Positions 10,746 to 24,763 of a DNA stretch of 64,000 nt are shown one piece after another (position 1 is the first letter of the stretch; each line of letters begins with the position of its first letter). Under the pieces are notes generated by a model, which searched no databases, was not told the DNA's origin, and worked only from the letters and a program-made list of their open reading frames with translations. The translations under genes were made by a program, and so were the position numbers. Source of the stretch: Turritopsis dohrnii (taxonomy: Eukaryota > Cnidaria > Hydrozoa > Anthoathecata > Oceaniidae); NCBI GenBank assembly GCA_027922465.2, contig BQMF02000139.1:1-64000 (forward strand), in the 5' to 3' direction.

Positions 10746-12497
10746 TTAGAACATTTCTGAATTCCTAGTGTGCCTCCTACTCCGCTGTAGTTAAGGCTGA
10801 ATAATCGGGAAAACTTTCAAATAATCGCGGATTTTGTTTGTTTGGCTCAGAGGTATAACAATTGATACGTTAGGCAATCATAAGCATAATAGTGAAAGCT
10901 TGAACACAATGACATAACAGCAGTAGAAAAATATGCATGATATAATTGTTAAAGGCTTGTTGGCAAAAACTGCTTTTAGCTTCCAAAACTTTGTTGATAA
11001 GGGGGTAAGGATGTCATTTTATAAAAATAAAATCAAATAGTTTTTTCCTACATTTTACTGAGGTTGACCCCGGTTTTGTTTATATAAGACGTCTTTGCTC
11101 ACTTCCAAAAATATCTTATCTGTTATACTTTCTAATTGTCAGAAAATCAAAATTCCTTGCTACATCACCTTTCGAGTGATAACAGACATGGTGGTACAAT
11201 GACTCATTTAATTATGAAAAGTGGGTGTGAAACTGACTGTTCTGATAAACGAATAAAAAGTATAGTCCATTCTGTGTAAGGGATCAGATAAATCTATTTT
11301 TAGTAACTTCATAGTTTCAATTTTGTTTTGGTTCGATACTAAATAAAAAACATTGAGGTTTCTACTGGTTATTGATCAAGATGGCACGCGTCAGTCAATA
11401 TAAAACATTGTCACCTATTACTATCAATAGACAATTAAAAAAACTAATTCTTATCTAATATCTTTTAATTGCATCATAACTCAAATATGTGGAAATTAAT
11501 TTCCACAGCAAAACCATAGCTTAATCCGATTCGTTAATTAATCACCAATCAGATACATATGCAAAGTTCGAAACGTTTTTAATTGGTGGAGATTAACAAA
11601 ACTTGTTTTGAGCTCCATCATAGGTGTAAAGAAAATTTGTAGAAACTCTGAAGAAAATCGATGAGATGTTTTATGTGAAACAATTTCTGATAAGAAAGTC
11701 CCCCTATTTTCTAAATGAAAGCCCAATCGTTTTGAAGCAAGATCTGGTGTTCGATACATCAACAAAAAAATATTTTAATGTCCAATTTGTTAAAAAATTG
11801 TACATTCCTGGCACATAATCAAACATTAATCATAGTTGACAGGAGACCATTTAAAATCAGGTTTGCACGTGATCTGAGGGTAGGCGAAGCAAATCAATTT
11901 CAATTTATAAAAACTTGCATGGCACGCGACGGAGGCCTACCACTAAACGAACCAATAATTGCAAACTCCACCTTCGGTAATGCCGCATAATTTGTCGCAG
12001 TAATAACTTTTAATTCCTGGATACGTCAATTCATTTTTGGCGCACGAGGACCATAAAATTGATAACGAAAATGTCGCATGACCTAGATTGAAAAAAAAAA
12101 TTGCTGGTCTAATTGGTAATGTAAAAGGCGTACGAAATTTCCTTTTAAGGATGTGTAAACGGAAAGATATTCGATATCTTCGGTATGATCTGCACAAAAT
12201 ATTGTGTAATACACGGATCTTTGCGTCTGCCATATTAGGGAGAAAATCATTTTGATAATCAAAAACGATAAATTGTCGTTATTGACGACAATCGTCGTAA
12301 AAATAAACATAGAATTTCAATTGACGTATCCTTTAGACACCATACCGTTGAGAAATATGTTAAATATTCATTAGTGTCCGAATTATTGCTTAATATAAAA
12401 TGTAAGAAAATTAATTAACATCTGTCGTCTTTACGAGTATTGTGCAATACTTTAAAGTTCGTTTTCGTAAACGAATAATAAATAAACGAAAATAAAA

Positions 12498-12684
12498 CTT
12501 TCCCGAATTTCACCACCGACTTATTACGAAGTTTCGTCTCGTCTCTAATTACAAATTTTTTATTACTCAGCAATATTCACATGTTCACTCCATTATGAAG
12601 TAGGATGATTAAAAACAATTTAAATCTTTAAAACGAGGCCACATTTGGTTGCATAACACGGTGTTTCAACACAGGAATTCGGAA
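12498..12684. mobile_element. Diverged palindromic MITE
   Basis: Begins CCCGAATTTC and ends GGAATTCGG. Inner motifs (AAGTTTCGTCTCGTCTCTA on the left, AACGAGGCC and ATAACACGGTGTTT on the right) match the two better copies at 16275-16490 and 16961-17180. Confidence 0.5.
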
Positions 12685-14082
12685 AAAGGTCAACAGCTGT
12701 GTTTTTGGTTGATTAGTAATTTTGATCGATTTTACGCCCTTCCATGATATACATTTCATAAATAGAACTGGATTGTTTAGCCAATCAAATTTCAGAAAAA
12801 GTTTCAAAGATTCGATTCTTTGTCATAAAATATTTCCATCGATTGAAATCGCTGCTTCAGCGGCAGTGGTACTTGTATGTAACAATTGTTGAAATTCATA
12901 AATTTTGTTCACGTAATATACAAAGTTAACCCTGAACATTGTCTTAAAAGTTTTGATTAGAATATAGCTACACTCTTTTTTTTATAATAGCAAGACCTGT
13001 AAGAACACTGACTCTTGGATCGACAAAAAAAAATAATATAAAAGTAATTTGAGGTGGAACCACCACACCCACACCCACCTACCCCACCCCAGAGAAAAAA
13101 AAAACAAAAATTTCACAGAAGAAATTTCTGTAATATCAGCGAGTGTTCAATGCTTTAACAACAGACTAAGTTTATCACGCTAAGTACACTAGGCATAGTA
13201 AAACTGCACTACTGTTTTCTCCATGTGATCTCAAATAAAGTTATCTGGTTGGTATGCGGAATATTGCAAGACGGAAAAATGGAAGTTGATCCTATTTTTC
13301 CGTGAAAATAACATCTCTAACAAATGGCGAAGTCATACGTAGCTTTACCGAAAGCGGAATATTCCGACTCAGATATAAAAAAGAGCACCAGTCATGGATC
13401 AAAATGTTATAGCTATACCTTAGCAGAGATTGACCTTAGTAGCAAAATTTTATTAAATCGATGTGGTACAGAAAGTCTACTTTCTTGTTACTTGACAAAT
13501 ACACTCTGAAATCAGTTTAACGCGAAATCGCCTTTCAAAGTTTTGATAATGTCAAGTGCCAAAATATTCTGCATTGACATGTATAAAACATTCACTGACA
13601 GAATGACTGGATATCGTTTCTGATGATGAAAGGCCGGATATAAATAAACTCAATATTTACTCGTGTATTACTACAAGAATAGTTTTCCGATGACGAGTCT
13701 GTGGTTTCTGCTGAGTTGTACGAAACACCTGTACGAAACAATGCGTCATTTTGAATGACATTTATGAGTTTGTTTATCCGCAAATAAGTAAATAAAGCTA
13801 ATAAATAAAGGATGATGGGATCACAGTGTATGTTTTCAGGCGCCACCACCCGTCAAAACATGTCATGATTACCAGAGAATGTTTTATATTTTTATAATTT
13901 CATTGGTCTAGAATGGCTAAAACTGTAAAAAAAACCCTAAACCGACAAAATTATTGAGGGGAGATATAGCCCCATTAGCCACGCCCTGCAATATAATGCT
14001 TTAACGATTTGTTATCAAAACCCCTTGGAGTATCATATTAAAACATTCATGAAACTTCTCATGATTGCCACATCATCGATCC

Positions 14083-14149
14083 CAACCTCGAATCCAGGTC
14101 TTCTTGCTTTTTGACATACGGAAGGTAAGTAGCCTTGGGAACGAGATTG
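14083..14149. mobile_element. Short palindromic repeat (GGGAACGAGGTTG family)
   Basis: Starts CAACCTCGAATCCAGG and ends CCTTGGGAACGAGATTG, so the two ends are inverted copies. Same family as 51100-51199 and 54185-54264, with half copies near 28530-28572 and 53043-53095. Confidence 0.65.
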
Positions 14150-14781
14150 CCACCGATCCAGCTTCGGTTACGCTCCGCAAAGTAGCCTTACCTTCATTGA
14201 CCCAAGAAAACAAAACAAATGCTTTACGTCACAATCGTAAGGACTGATTAGAAATCGTCTACACAAAATGTGGAGGAAACCAACAAAGAAAGAATTTCAT
14301 TTCCAGTAAATACGCGAATGCTGACCTCTTCAAAAAAGCCCTACATCTAAAAATAGATCTGTCCGGATGTGAGTGTCAAGTACCTCCGCCGGGAACACTC
14401 GAGGATGGAACCAGCAAACACAACAATCTTCTGAGTGCTACTTTACAAGTTCAAAATACCAAAAAGAAGCAGCATGGGAGAGTGCTTGAGAAGACAAAAA
14501 AATTCCACCGAAGGAGAGGGCAGGTTAGTAGAATGGGTACTTTTAAGAAACTATGGGCGGTTCTTGAAGTACGGCAAATTTTTCCACGAAAGTGGATAAT
14601 AGAGAAAAAAAAGGTATCTCACATTTCCTGAGATTGCAATGAAGTATCAGAAGCACTCCATCACTGGGGTTCATCTCTTCCATCTACAATTTCAGAATGG
14701 GACTTGTCACCGGAGTTTGTATGGCAACAAAAAAATACAACCTTTCGTTCAATCACAATTTTATATTTCAGTAAAATAACT

Positions 14782-17700
14782 TCATTTCTTTTTCTTACTT
14801 TCGGCACCGGCTTTTTTAGATGTTTTTTCGGTCTCAACCGGCAGCCATGGCAACGAATTTCGTCTGAAGAACGGCCAAGGTGGAAGAACAATCTGAAGAT
14901 CAAATGAACGTATAGGAAGCACACTTCCGCGTCTAGTGACATTTATACAAAAAATAGTAGTAAAAAAAATTGGCGAGGTCATTGGATTTTCAACACTGCG
15001 ATGAAGAGCGATCAGCATAACCCGTGGCACAAATGTTAGATAAACAAGATGAGCACTTGCCGAAGAATTCACTCTTGAAAGTGCATGAGTATTTACTCAA
15101 CATCTCGAGAGTTTCGGTGATGCGGAATTTAGTACGCAGGACATATAAACAGTGTGAGAAATTTCGTGAGTATGTAACATGATCCTCGTTGTTGGAAGAC
15201 ACATTCATTCAACAGTAAACAAGCTGATCATCATGATTCAATCCTAAACTATTTTCAATGTTAATAATGTCTAAAGACGTTACATAACTCACCAGACAGG
15301 ATAGCGCGAATCCACCTAAAACAATGTACACGGTAGCCGAAAGTTGACCAATCATAAAACCCCATATGAAACCAACGATCTAAAACAAAAAAATTCAATG
15401 AAGCAAAATTTCAAATTTTTAAAACAATTTTCAGTACACGTGTTACTTTTTCATAATCAACCCTAGAAAATTCGTCTAAAGAAACATGGGAAAGTTGGTA
15501 AATGGTTCCTTACATGAATTTTGAATAATTTTGAAATTTCAGACCAAATAAGATTAAAACTCAAGTAAAGAGGCATTGTGGGAGGGAAAGGAAAATAAGA
15601 AACAGTGTATGTTGACTTTCAAATTTTTTTTGAAATAAAACAACAAATGGTGACTATGAACTACTATAACTCATATGGTACATAAATCTTTACAAATTTT
15701 TATAAAGGAAGTGTCAAAATATCTATAAAATCATTCTCATTAGTTTGATCCCCGTCCGTCATAATGAAGAGTTCATCTTCGATACATAGTATTATGTATA
15801 CACTTTAAATCTTTAAAAAGTTCTGTTGCTTAGATAAAAACTAGGGTCTAGGAAAGTTGCGTAAGTTTTTTTTAAAAGATTTGCTTAGGGTTGCTTATAA
15901 ACTGGTTGCTTATAAAAAAAATACGTGTATAAGATGTTGCAAAACTTCAAAACCCCTAAAATCGGCAAAACAAAGTGGTTTTCAAGGGGACATTGGTGAA
16001 ATCACACGCATACCGACGAATATATATTTACGGTATTCGCAAAAAAACATGTCCTAACTGACAACTTGTTTGCCTGATATTTGAAAAAATAATGACGTCA
16101 TAGTTACCATGGTGAATAATTCGCGAGCGATTCAATGTACCTGACTTGCGTCAATTTATTTGATATGATGTTTCCCGTTCTCACGGACGAAAACATCGCA
16201 TTTATCCATTCATTTCATACTAGGATATCCATTATGCTAAAGCAACCGTCACTGGACCAATCAAAAACAGCTTTCCCGAATTTCTGTTTAAATGATGCAT
16301 TAATGCTTAGCTATCAAGTTTCGCCTCGTTTCTATGTTTTTTATTGTTTTTCTAATTTCATAATGTTCTCAGTAACTAATAGTTACTCGTTCTTTCAGTT
16401 CCCCAGTGGAATAATTAGAAGTAATTAAGAGAGAGAAAAAGAGGCGAAACTTAGATGCTAGGCTATAACACGGCGTTTAAACAGAATCCGTCTATTCATT
16501 TTTAGGTCTATTGCGAATCGTATTGACCAGAACACTGTTCAATTTTTTCAAACTGTTAAGTTGAAATGACGGTTGTTTTGTAAATGAAAGATATACATCA
16601 ATTGTTATTTTCAGTGAAGCTGTCAAGATAGATCTTCAGAAACCACATCGAAAAAAAATGTGGGAAGGGACAACTTTTGATGATCACGTTCCTGTTATGT
16701 TCACCATCATAAACGTGTTTTTATTTATTTACAAACGACAACTCCTACAAAACAAAAACTGAAACTTTAAATGAATAAAAACAACAAGGAAACTGTATCC
16801 CAAGCAAAACTGTCCCCCAAGCAAGCAAACAAGACCATCAAAACTTCATGGTGGAAAATTCGTTTGGGAAAGTGAGCATTTTGGTCACGTGATACCTTGC
16901 TCTTTCAAACTCTATCATGAGAATTTTCACCGCACAGTTTTATGGTCTGGAATAGCCTTTCTCGAATTTCTGTTTAAACGCCGTGTTATAACTTGGCCTC
17001 TAAGTTTCGCCTCTTTTTCAAACTCTTAATTACTTCTAATTACTGCACTGGGGAACTGAAAGAACGAGTAACTATTACTTACTGAAAACATTATGCAATA
17101 AGAAAAACAATGAAAAACATAGAGACGAGGCTAAACTTGATAACTAAGCATTAACTCGGCATTTAAACAGAAATTCGGGAAGGTGTATTGCTAACACACT
17201 CCAAGGGATACTAACAAATATAATAAGAAATACGAGTTATAGTAAATTTGTTATGAGAATCATAGAATTCTGACTTAAAGAAATAACCATTCATCAAAAT
17301 GCTGTTGCGTGAAATGTTAACGCTTAAAATTGCTTGTTTCGATTTCCAATAGGTAAAAATGTAAGTATCCCAAAAATTGGGTCTTATTATTAATGAAAAC
17401 TACAGTTCAAGTTTACGTAGATCTATTTTTAAAAATTGATTTTGAATTGAAAAGTGAGATGTTCTGCCAACTTTCGTTCATTTTACACAATCTTTTCGCT
17501 CGAAGTCCAGTAGAAGCAGACGTCACAGTAGTAAAATATATCCAACTGTGTAGTTGTAAAGTCACAGTCACTACGAAAGTCCCCAGGCAGGTTGACCGGC
17601 AAAATTGAATTTCTGCCGGTCAATTATGAAATTCTCCCCATCAAATATTTTTCTTCACCACATAATTCCCTTACCGTCATGTTTTCTTAGTAGAACGTAA

Positions 17701-20700
17701 TCGCTTTGCAAAAAGTTGAGTAAGTGATACTTACTTGTTTAAGTAAAGTCTGCCAGGCAAACTGACCGGCAGAATCATTTTTATCCCGGTCATTGACTGT
17801 TGACCGACCGTTATTTCTAGCACTGCACGGTGAATTTACAGAATCTTTTATTTAAAAGAAGAAATAAGGTTATTTAATGATTATTTAACGTAATTTAAAT
17901 TTGTAAATAAAACTTGTACAGGTATGCATAAAGCTTAATTTCATTGATCCGATAACATTTTTTTTAAGACGCGCAATTGAACCAAATTTCTGCTGTCCTG
18001 ACGTAATTTCATAAAACGTATTCCTATTGACTAAACGTTGAATTTATTTCTCCAGTCGACTTTTTAGCATCCGAGCTCTTCAACAAATTGGATGTTGAAA
18101 ACATCAGGTCAGTATTGGGCTCACATTATTAATATACGAAGAGCAAAAAGAGGACAGAATATATGTTCAACTACAACATACAGTCGCATGGAAAGCAAAT
18201 TTTCAGTTGACTGCAATATACAGTCTGATGGACACCAAGCATAAGGAACAACTTCGGTCAAATTTGCATTTTTGACAATAGCTCTTCTTTGGCACTACCG
18301 CCAGGTAGGACTATCTCTACATTCGATGACTTATATTCGATACGTAGTTCATCTTTCAAGCAACCATTTCATCCCCATCAATTCGATAACAACGTCTAGC
18401 GTTACAAATTATCAAGCACTTTCTGGCTTGTTTCTCTTTTCTTTTTGCTTCATAAAAATATCTGATATCAGAAGACTTATCAACTGCTACTATACCTCTA
18501 GCAAAACTTCTTTAGATTGGTTCCTTTTGCTTCTGCATTCTTTCTCTTTTCTTTTCACAATACAAACCTTTTTCTTTCTGTAAAGCGATTTATTTATGAC
18601 AGAATCTGTTGCCTTAAGAAGTTTTGCTAGAATTAGTAGCTGTTCATCATTTCTAAAAATGGTTTAAAACGATGTAAAAAATCATTGAAATTTTCAGTTC
18701 AGTTCCCCTTTAATGAAGGGGAACTTTCACAAAGGCTTCTAAGCGCCAACGCATAGGTAGATGAAGTAAATTAACTTGTTTAACGAAAAAGCACTTAGTA
18801 CAACTGGGGATCATATGTAAAGTAACAGTTGTCTCGTTTCAATTTTTCTTTTTCAGCTATGTCTTGCAGTGCTAGAATAATCACAAGTTTAGAATGACAA
18901 AAATACATCTGTTTAGAACCAGTAAAATCCAACCAAGGCTGTTGGTTCTTGTTTTAACCTCATTATATCTTATTTTGTGCTTAAGGAGTTCTATTTCATG
19001 TTTATATTTTTCCCAATCCGAGGCTCGGTTCTAATAGAAGGGTTGTAACATAAACTGAATCATTAGCCAATCAGAATGATGAACAATTCAAAATACTTTT
19101 TTTTACCATAGAAGGCATGAAGTAAAAAGGGCTGCATAAAGAAAGAAAGAAAGAATAACCAAAACATTAGAGAATGATGAGGTCAAAATGAAATCTAAAA
19201 TCCAAACAAGATACACAAATGAATTGGACTTACACCAAAAACAGTAATGATTACTTGATACGTCCTTTCTGCTTTTCTCTGTCCTTCATAATCCTGCAAA
19301 CAAATTTAAAAATCCATGCATTTCTTATACATATTAATAGAGAGCACATAATGTCATCCACATATTTTTAAAATATTTCTCCGTAATGTAGATTTTAGTT
19401 ACTTCTTGATAAATCATGCATAAATTCATTTAGTATGAGCTCAATTAAACGAGGAAAATGTTACGATACAGAAACGTATCTAAAGACCAAAGGTCCCCAA
19501 TAGAAATAGACTCAGTATGACAAACCCATTAAGTAATTTTTTTTAAAAGAAAAATTGAAGCACTTTGAAAACCTTGACCAAACAAAACTTCACTCTTTCC
19601 ATTTCTTGACAAAATGTTGAAAAACAAATGAGAAAATTGAAATGAGAATAATCAAGTGGATGTGTGTCCAAATTTTTTATGAATTGAAGCATTTTCAAAA
19701 TTTTAGGCCTCACAGATAACGTATATCGTCATTTTACTAATTACAATTTTCCAAGTATAATCACATTCAATTTCCCCTATCTTTTTTTGACTTTGCCCCT
19801 GCAACCCTACATTGGGTCTTACACAATGTCTCCTATTACTCCAAGCTGAAAGGTGACCAACTTAGCTCACAGTGGAAAACGTCATGTTCCTGAAATAACA
19901 GATTCAAACTCAGCATAAAGTTGTTGTGAAAATTAGGTTCAAATTTCCTGAATAAATTATTTCCTTTTCTTGAATAAATTAACAAACAAACCCCAGAAAG
20001 TTAAAAAATTGATGCACTCGAAAATTAAATAAATTAGGTCCAAATTTCATTTCCTTGACCAAAAAATATGAAAACTGAAATTTTAAACTATTTTGGGTTT
20101 TAGTTGGTCCTTCGTATAAAGGAACACTAAGATCATAGGCATACCATTCATATTTTAATAATTATGCTAAGAGCTTCATGTGACCAAAAAACAATCCCAA
20201 AGTAGTTGACAGTCAGTAAAATTATTAGGACTAACAATTTATCGTGTTTGTGAAAGTACCCATTAACGGGCTTATATACCCAATTACAAATTTTTGGGGG
20301 ACAGGTCTGTGACATCATTGAAATCTTTGATCAACGATCTCAGTAATGGTTGATTGTAAATGATACCATATCTTTTTTATCAGTTTTTTTAGCTTTATAC
20401 AAGATGCAAAATTAATACAAATTTCAGTGAAAGATTTTCACAGAGTATTTCTTCGGTGAAGAATTTTATTTTTGAAATATTTGGGTCCCATAACAAGGGG
20501 GGGGGGGGGGGGGGGGCTGCAGAAAATACACGTTCAGAAGGTTGGTTGCAGCGTTCTAGGGGAAGTTTTGAGATGCATCTGACTGGTGTAGTAAGCTCCA
20601 CTGGTATACGGCATGACGATCAAGAATAATTACCCCTAGTGAAAGTGAACAGAAATCCAGTTCCAACATTCGTTCCATCATGGCAGTGTGATAATGTTAA

Positions 20701-21834
20701 AAAGTTGGAAGAAGAGAGGCCAAAACTGGAGACTAGTTGTTAACCAGCTAGCTGATAATTTATTTCAGAATGAAGGAGAAACTTTAGCATCAGCATGAAT
20801 TTTATTATGAAATCTTTGCCGTAACGAGGTGGGTTTGTTAACAGATTTTTTTATTGTTTATTTTCCTATTTTCTAGATTATATAAATTTATTTTTTTATT
20901 ATTTTTTTAGCTTCTTTACCATCATGATTGATCACAACTCAGGCTGAACTTGACTGTTTCGAAAACATTACGGAGACTGGCAATTCATAGCATTAAATGT
21001 ATATATATGCACAAACAAACATGTTGGAGTACTCACAAATTTCGAAATCACAAAGAAACTCCTAAACAATCAATTTCCAAATAGAAAATTGCTGACTCAT
21101 GTTTTCTCATTAGCATTCATACCAGTTCATGCATTATCTTTTAAATATTTAGAAATGTTTTATAATATTTGTTCATTCAATTCATATTTATCTTTTTGCC
21201 ACAATTCAGTCAAACAGCTCTCCTTCTCTTTATTCAAGTCCCTGTTTTGATAAGCTCCCATTGCTTCTTATAAAAATGTAGGAGTTAATTCCTTATGGAA
21301 ATCATAACTTTTTTGTGGGAGACTGCAGAATCTCTAAATTGCTGCACACTATTTTGTGTCCATTTGTTACATCACATACTGGTATGTGCATTATTTAATA
21401 TTCAGAAATTAACAAGGTTCTGCATATTCAAATGACTGAGCTCCTTTGCATATTTTTTAAGTATTAATGCACAGAGGGCTCTGGACTATTTGGGTGGCTC
21501 CAAAGACCCAAATACGACTAAGTGAGTTAAGTTGACATTTACACCAGTCAAAAAAAAATCCTGAATCCGCCTCTGAAACCGGTAAAATGTTTTACCTGGA
21601 GTACTAGCAGAATTAATATGTCCTTTAGGAAATTGAAGGCAAACAGACAGAATTTAACAGAGAAATTTTTTCAAGTGGAATTCAATTCAAGTGAAAGCAT
21701 GACATCTAAAAATAGTTATCATAAAAGAAAAAAAAAATCCTTTGACTAACCATGTGTGTTTGGATACTGCTGATGTAATCATATGGTCCTTTGATGAATG
21801 GGAGTGCCATCAACATATCTTTTACAGTTTCCAT
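14782..21834 (-). CDS. SPCS1: Signal peptidase complex subunit 1 (12 kDa)
   Basis: Four exons, all introns phase 0: 21834-21751, 19293-19234, 15379-15293, 14892-14782; 113 residues. SPCS1 is a small accessory subunit of the ER signal peptidase complex that helps define signal-peptide substrates. Visible family features: the DYEGQRKAE segment before the first membrane helix (human has DYKGQKLAE). Two transmembrane helices follow, IVGFIWGFMIGQ and TVYIVLGGFALSCL. Then come LPPWPFFRRN and WLPV, matching the conserved LPPWP...WLPV block, and a Lys-rich cytosolic end (ESKKKK). All donors are GTAAGT/GTGAGT/GTTAGT and acceptors TTTAG/GCAG/TCAG. Length is close to the usual 100 or so residues, with a slightly longer N-terminus. 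Introns (about 2.5, 3.9 and 0.4 kb) hold MITEs, a Helitron relic and a G-run. Confidence 0.92.
15885..15935. repeat. GTTGCTTATAAAA repeat, SPCS1 intron
   Basis: Contains repeated GGTTGCTTATAAA followed by an A-run and ACGTGTATAAG. Similar copies are at about 24085-24175 and 45418-45482, so this is an interspersed repeat with an end resembling TTGCTTATAAAAA. Class unknown. Confidence 0.4.
16275..16490. mobile_element. Palindromic MITE, copy 1 (SPCS1 intron 3-side)
   Basis: About 216 bp. Left end CCCGAATTTCTGTTTAAATG, right end GTTTAAACAGAATCCG. Subterminal AAGTTTCGCCTC on the left and GAGGCGAAACTTAG on the right are inverted copies of each other, so the unit folds on itself. No clear target duplication. 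Confidence 0.7.
16961..17180. mobile_element. Palindromic MITE, copy 2
   Basis: About 220 bp, inverted relative to copy 1 (16275-16490). Begins CTCGAATTTCTGTTTAAACG and ends CAGAAATTCGGGA, with the same internal AACTGAAAGAACGAGTAACTA block read on the other strand. The pair flanks about 470 bp and so creates a larger inverted repeat. Confidence 0.7.
17560..17830. repeat. GACCGGCA-rich repeat region
   Basis: The motif TTGACCGGCA or ACTGACCGGCAGAA and its complement TGCCGGTCAAT recur on both strands, ending ...TTGACCGACCG. It looks like a decayed foldback element within SPCS1 intron 2-3 sequence; boundaries unclear. Confidence 0.35.
20270..20405 (+). mobile_element. Diverged Helitron relic
   Basis: The segment around TTTTTGGGGGACAGGTCTGTGAC, then ...GATCAACGATCTCAGTAATGGTTGAT, resembles the complement of the interior of the Helitron at 26890-27486 (GACCCGTCCCCCAAAAAA side). 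The terminal CTAG hairpin was not found. Lies in SPCS1 intron 1. Confidence 0.4.
20497..20516. repeat. Poly(G) run of 20
   Basis: Uninterrupted 20 guanines in the first intron of SPCS1 (cytosines on the transcribed sense strand). Potential quadruplex. Confidence 0.95.
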
Positions 21835-24763
21835 AATGTAGCTTTACTAAACAAACACGCAAACCTAGCAGAATTCACAACAAAATAGCATATATATAGA
21901 TGAAATATTGATTGACAATTCAGTGTGTTGTCAGAAAATTTTTGCAGGAATATAATTTTGCAGTTTTGTATTTTTTCCAATCATCATATTAGAAGCAGTG
22001 AAATACCAGTGTTTTCTATGAACCACGAAATTTAATTTTGTGAAATCCTAGAATTTACAAACCATCATCCATGAAATAAAATTTGACTAGGAAATCAACT
22101 TTCATTGTCTTCATATTATATACCTGTTTTATGATAAATTATAGAATATTTGATTGAGCATTTCCCAAAATTAATTTCTGCAAAATTTTTGTGATCTGCT
22201 AAAATTTCTTCCCGCAAAATGTTCCACAGAACACCAAAAATTTCTAGACAACTTGTAGAAGATTACACCCCTACACCTGTGCTAATTGGGCCACAGCATC
22301 ATAACAACCTCAGTCCTTTGAATTCAAGAAAAGTCCATATCCGGCAAAATTTTGCCAACTAAGCTATATTTTAGATGGGCATTGCTGTCATGAGGCCTAC
22401 CACAGGTCAGCAATTTATTAACTTACATGCCAAAATGTTCAAAACAATTTAAGTTCAATTCCAGTTTTGAATAGAATGTTTTTTAAGGCCTGTAGCATCT
22501 GCATCTGCTGGTTCTTCGAGTAACATAAGAGGAAATGTATTGTAAAGAAATGAAAACGGCATTGTAATGAATAAAAGACAAATAAACATAATCTCTGCGA
22601 TGGAGTCCCTTTTTCTCCACTATGATGGAAACGAAAAATTTCTTTTTTGTGGATGAATGAAAGTAAAAAATATTCATATAAATATTCGAGTGCAAGGTTG
22701 CGTAGGAGATTATTTTCAAATAATCGCCCTAATTATTGGAGCAGTTAAGAAGGTGGCTAGATCCAAATCTCTGGTTATAGATGACCATTTGATGTGATAT
22801 TTATAAACATTACTGTATGTCCTCTTATACATACTTGATAACTGTTGTATGATATAAATGCTATTCTTCCAGTTATTTTCCTGTGAACCTGTTGATCCTT
22901 ATTTCGTGATTTAATTTTTCGTCATGTTTTTTCGACACAGGATTTACGCACATTTTACTCGAAAGTGAAGCCGTAAAAAACTTTTACGTGAGTTGCTAGT
23001 AAAATATATTCATTCAGTCTTGTGATTCATAAGTTTTAAATACAAAAAGTAAGGCTGGCAAAAAACACCTATATATGTTTCAAAATCAGCATGCCAAAAT
23101 GGGTAGATCAGAAGGTCGGCAAAGTGATGCTGACCTTGGATAGTAGTGCCGACCTGAATTCAGCGGACTGCTGATATAGCACTAACAAGACTGGAATTCA
23201 ATGGACCCAACATTAACTTTCGAACCCTTATAAGGCAGGTTCCCACTGGGCGACAAAGCTTGTCACCCAAAGCGATAGAAATTTCGTTGCCTGAAATTCA
23301 TCGCCCATGTCATTGCTTTTAATATATATGTGACCACATATATTGAAGAAAAAAATTTAATGTTTGTGACTGTGTGCAACAGATATGAACGACGTAAGGA
23401 GGAAAATACTTTTAGGCTTGCTACCTTAAGGGAAGAAATTGTTTGCAGAAGAAATTTTTGCGGATTATATTTTTGCGGATAAATGACCTAAAAATGCCAT
23501 ATTTTACTGAATAAATTTTTGCGAATGACGACTTTAAAAGGAATTTTTCGAAATTAATTTTTGCGGATGCAAGAAATTTAATAAAATCAAAATAAGGGAA
23601 ACACTTAATTCAGTGCCTGCGTGTAGGTACAAACTGTAGTTGGAATGGAAAGTGCAAATTTAAGGAATAAGCATTTTTAAGAATCCAGGGGTGAAGTTGC
23701 TTGTAAGGTTGCTTAAAAATTTTTCAAGCAATAAATCGAAGAAAAACACATTTGAGCTATTTTATGCAATGTTTAATTTTTCTTCATTATATACATGACA
23801 CATACACTTCTTCATTATTCTCTAAAGAATTGTTTTGTTTGTTGTATACCGTAATTGCTAATTGTCCATATGTTGATTTTTCTGGGTGTTTTTGTGTTTT
23901 ATTTACCAAAATGCTTACAATGCACAAATTGACTCATTCTACCCATCTATCACTGATAATTTTAGTCTGTCTTGATGGACAAAAAGAAATTTTATAAAGG
24001 TTTACAAGGCTCCCTTTAAACTTATATGAATTTTTTTTTTTTTGATTTTGTAGATTAAAAAAAGTTGTTATGAAGATTTTAGGGCTTAGGGTTGCTAAGC
24101 AAGTTGCTTATTTTTTTGGCCATTTTGAGGGCTGAGCCCTTAGCAACTCGGTTGCTTATAAAAAAAAATGTGTAATGTGGCTGGCTCTTATCTTTGCTCA
24201 CAGGAGGTTCAGAATATGACTCAGGCTATGTCTACTACCCATAAAGGAAAAGCGCAAGTAACAATTTTTATTGTGATACCTCCGCCGAAATCGTTCTCAG
24301 AGTAAAAGCAACAGTACAAAGAGCGAAGCCTGTTCCAAGTGCAGATACTGCTTTTACTGTTATTGACGAAGATAAAATAAGTCCTTAGATGTTCAATGGA
24401 CTTATTTCCTTTATCATTTTCCAAATGTTTTGTAAAGATGAGACTTTTATTTATATGCAAAGCAAAGAAAAAAATCAATTCTTTACGGGTGAAAAATTCC
24501 TAAAATTTAGTGGAGTATATAAATCTTTGTTTGCATGCTTTTTGCTGTAAGCAATGACCATTAGATTGAAAATGTACAGAAAATTAATCTAAGATAAGAT
24601 CTCTGGTTAGATGTATTTGAGGAAGTAGATCAATATACCGGCTGCTGTTGTCGTCAATCATTAATTAAATTTTATCTTTGATAACATGTAATAATAATAA
24701 TATATTACCATATCTTGTAATATATATTATATATAATATGTATAATATTATGTATAATATGTA
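21835..24763. other. Intergenic upstream of SPCS1
   Basis: No gene seen. Contains repeat debris: a hAT-like-looking fragment near 23237-23320 (GGTTCCCACTGGGCGAC), copies of the GTTGCTTATAAA repeat near 23695-23740 and 24085-24175, and a very AT-rich tract at 24690-24762. The large TA-flanked element has inserted into that tract. The SPCS1 promoter should lie within the first few hundred bases, but no canonical motif is clear. Confidence 0.5.

Larger units (their letters stand above)
10746..14781. other. Intergenic between CTCK cluster and SPCS1
   Basis: No gene seen. Open frames here (for example 11538-11765, 11943-12233, 13324-13509) have no recognisable domain. It contains a decayed copy of a palindromic MITE (about 12498-12684) and a short palindromic repeat (14083-14149). 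Confidence 0.5.

Noticed and set aside
18272..18583. 103-residue plus frame with hydrophobic C-terminus
   Set aside because: Within an SPCS1 intron, low complexity (Phe/Leu/Ser from T-rich DNA), no family signal.
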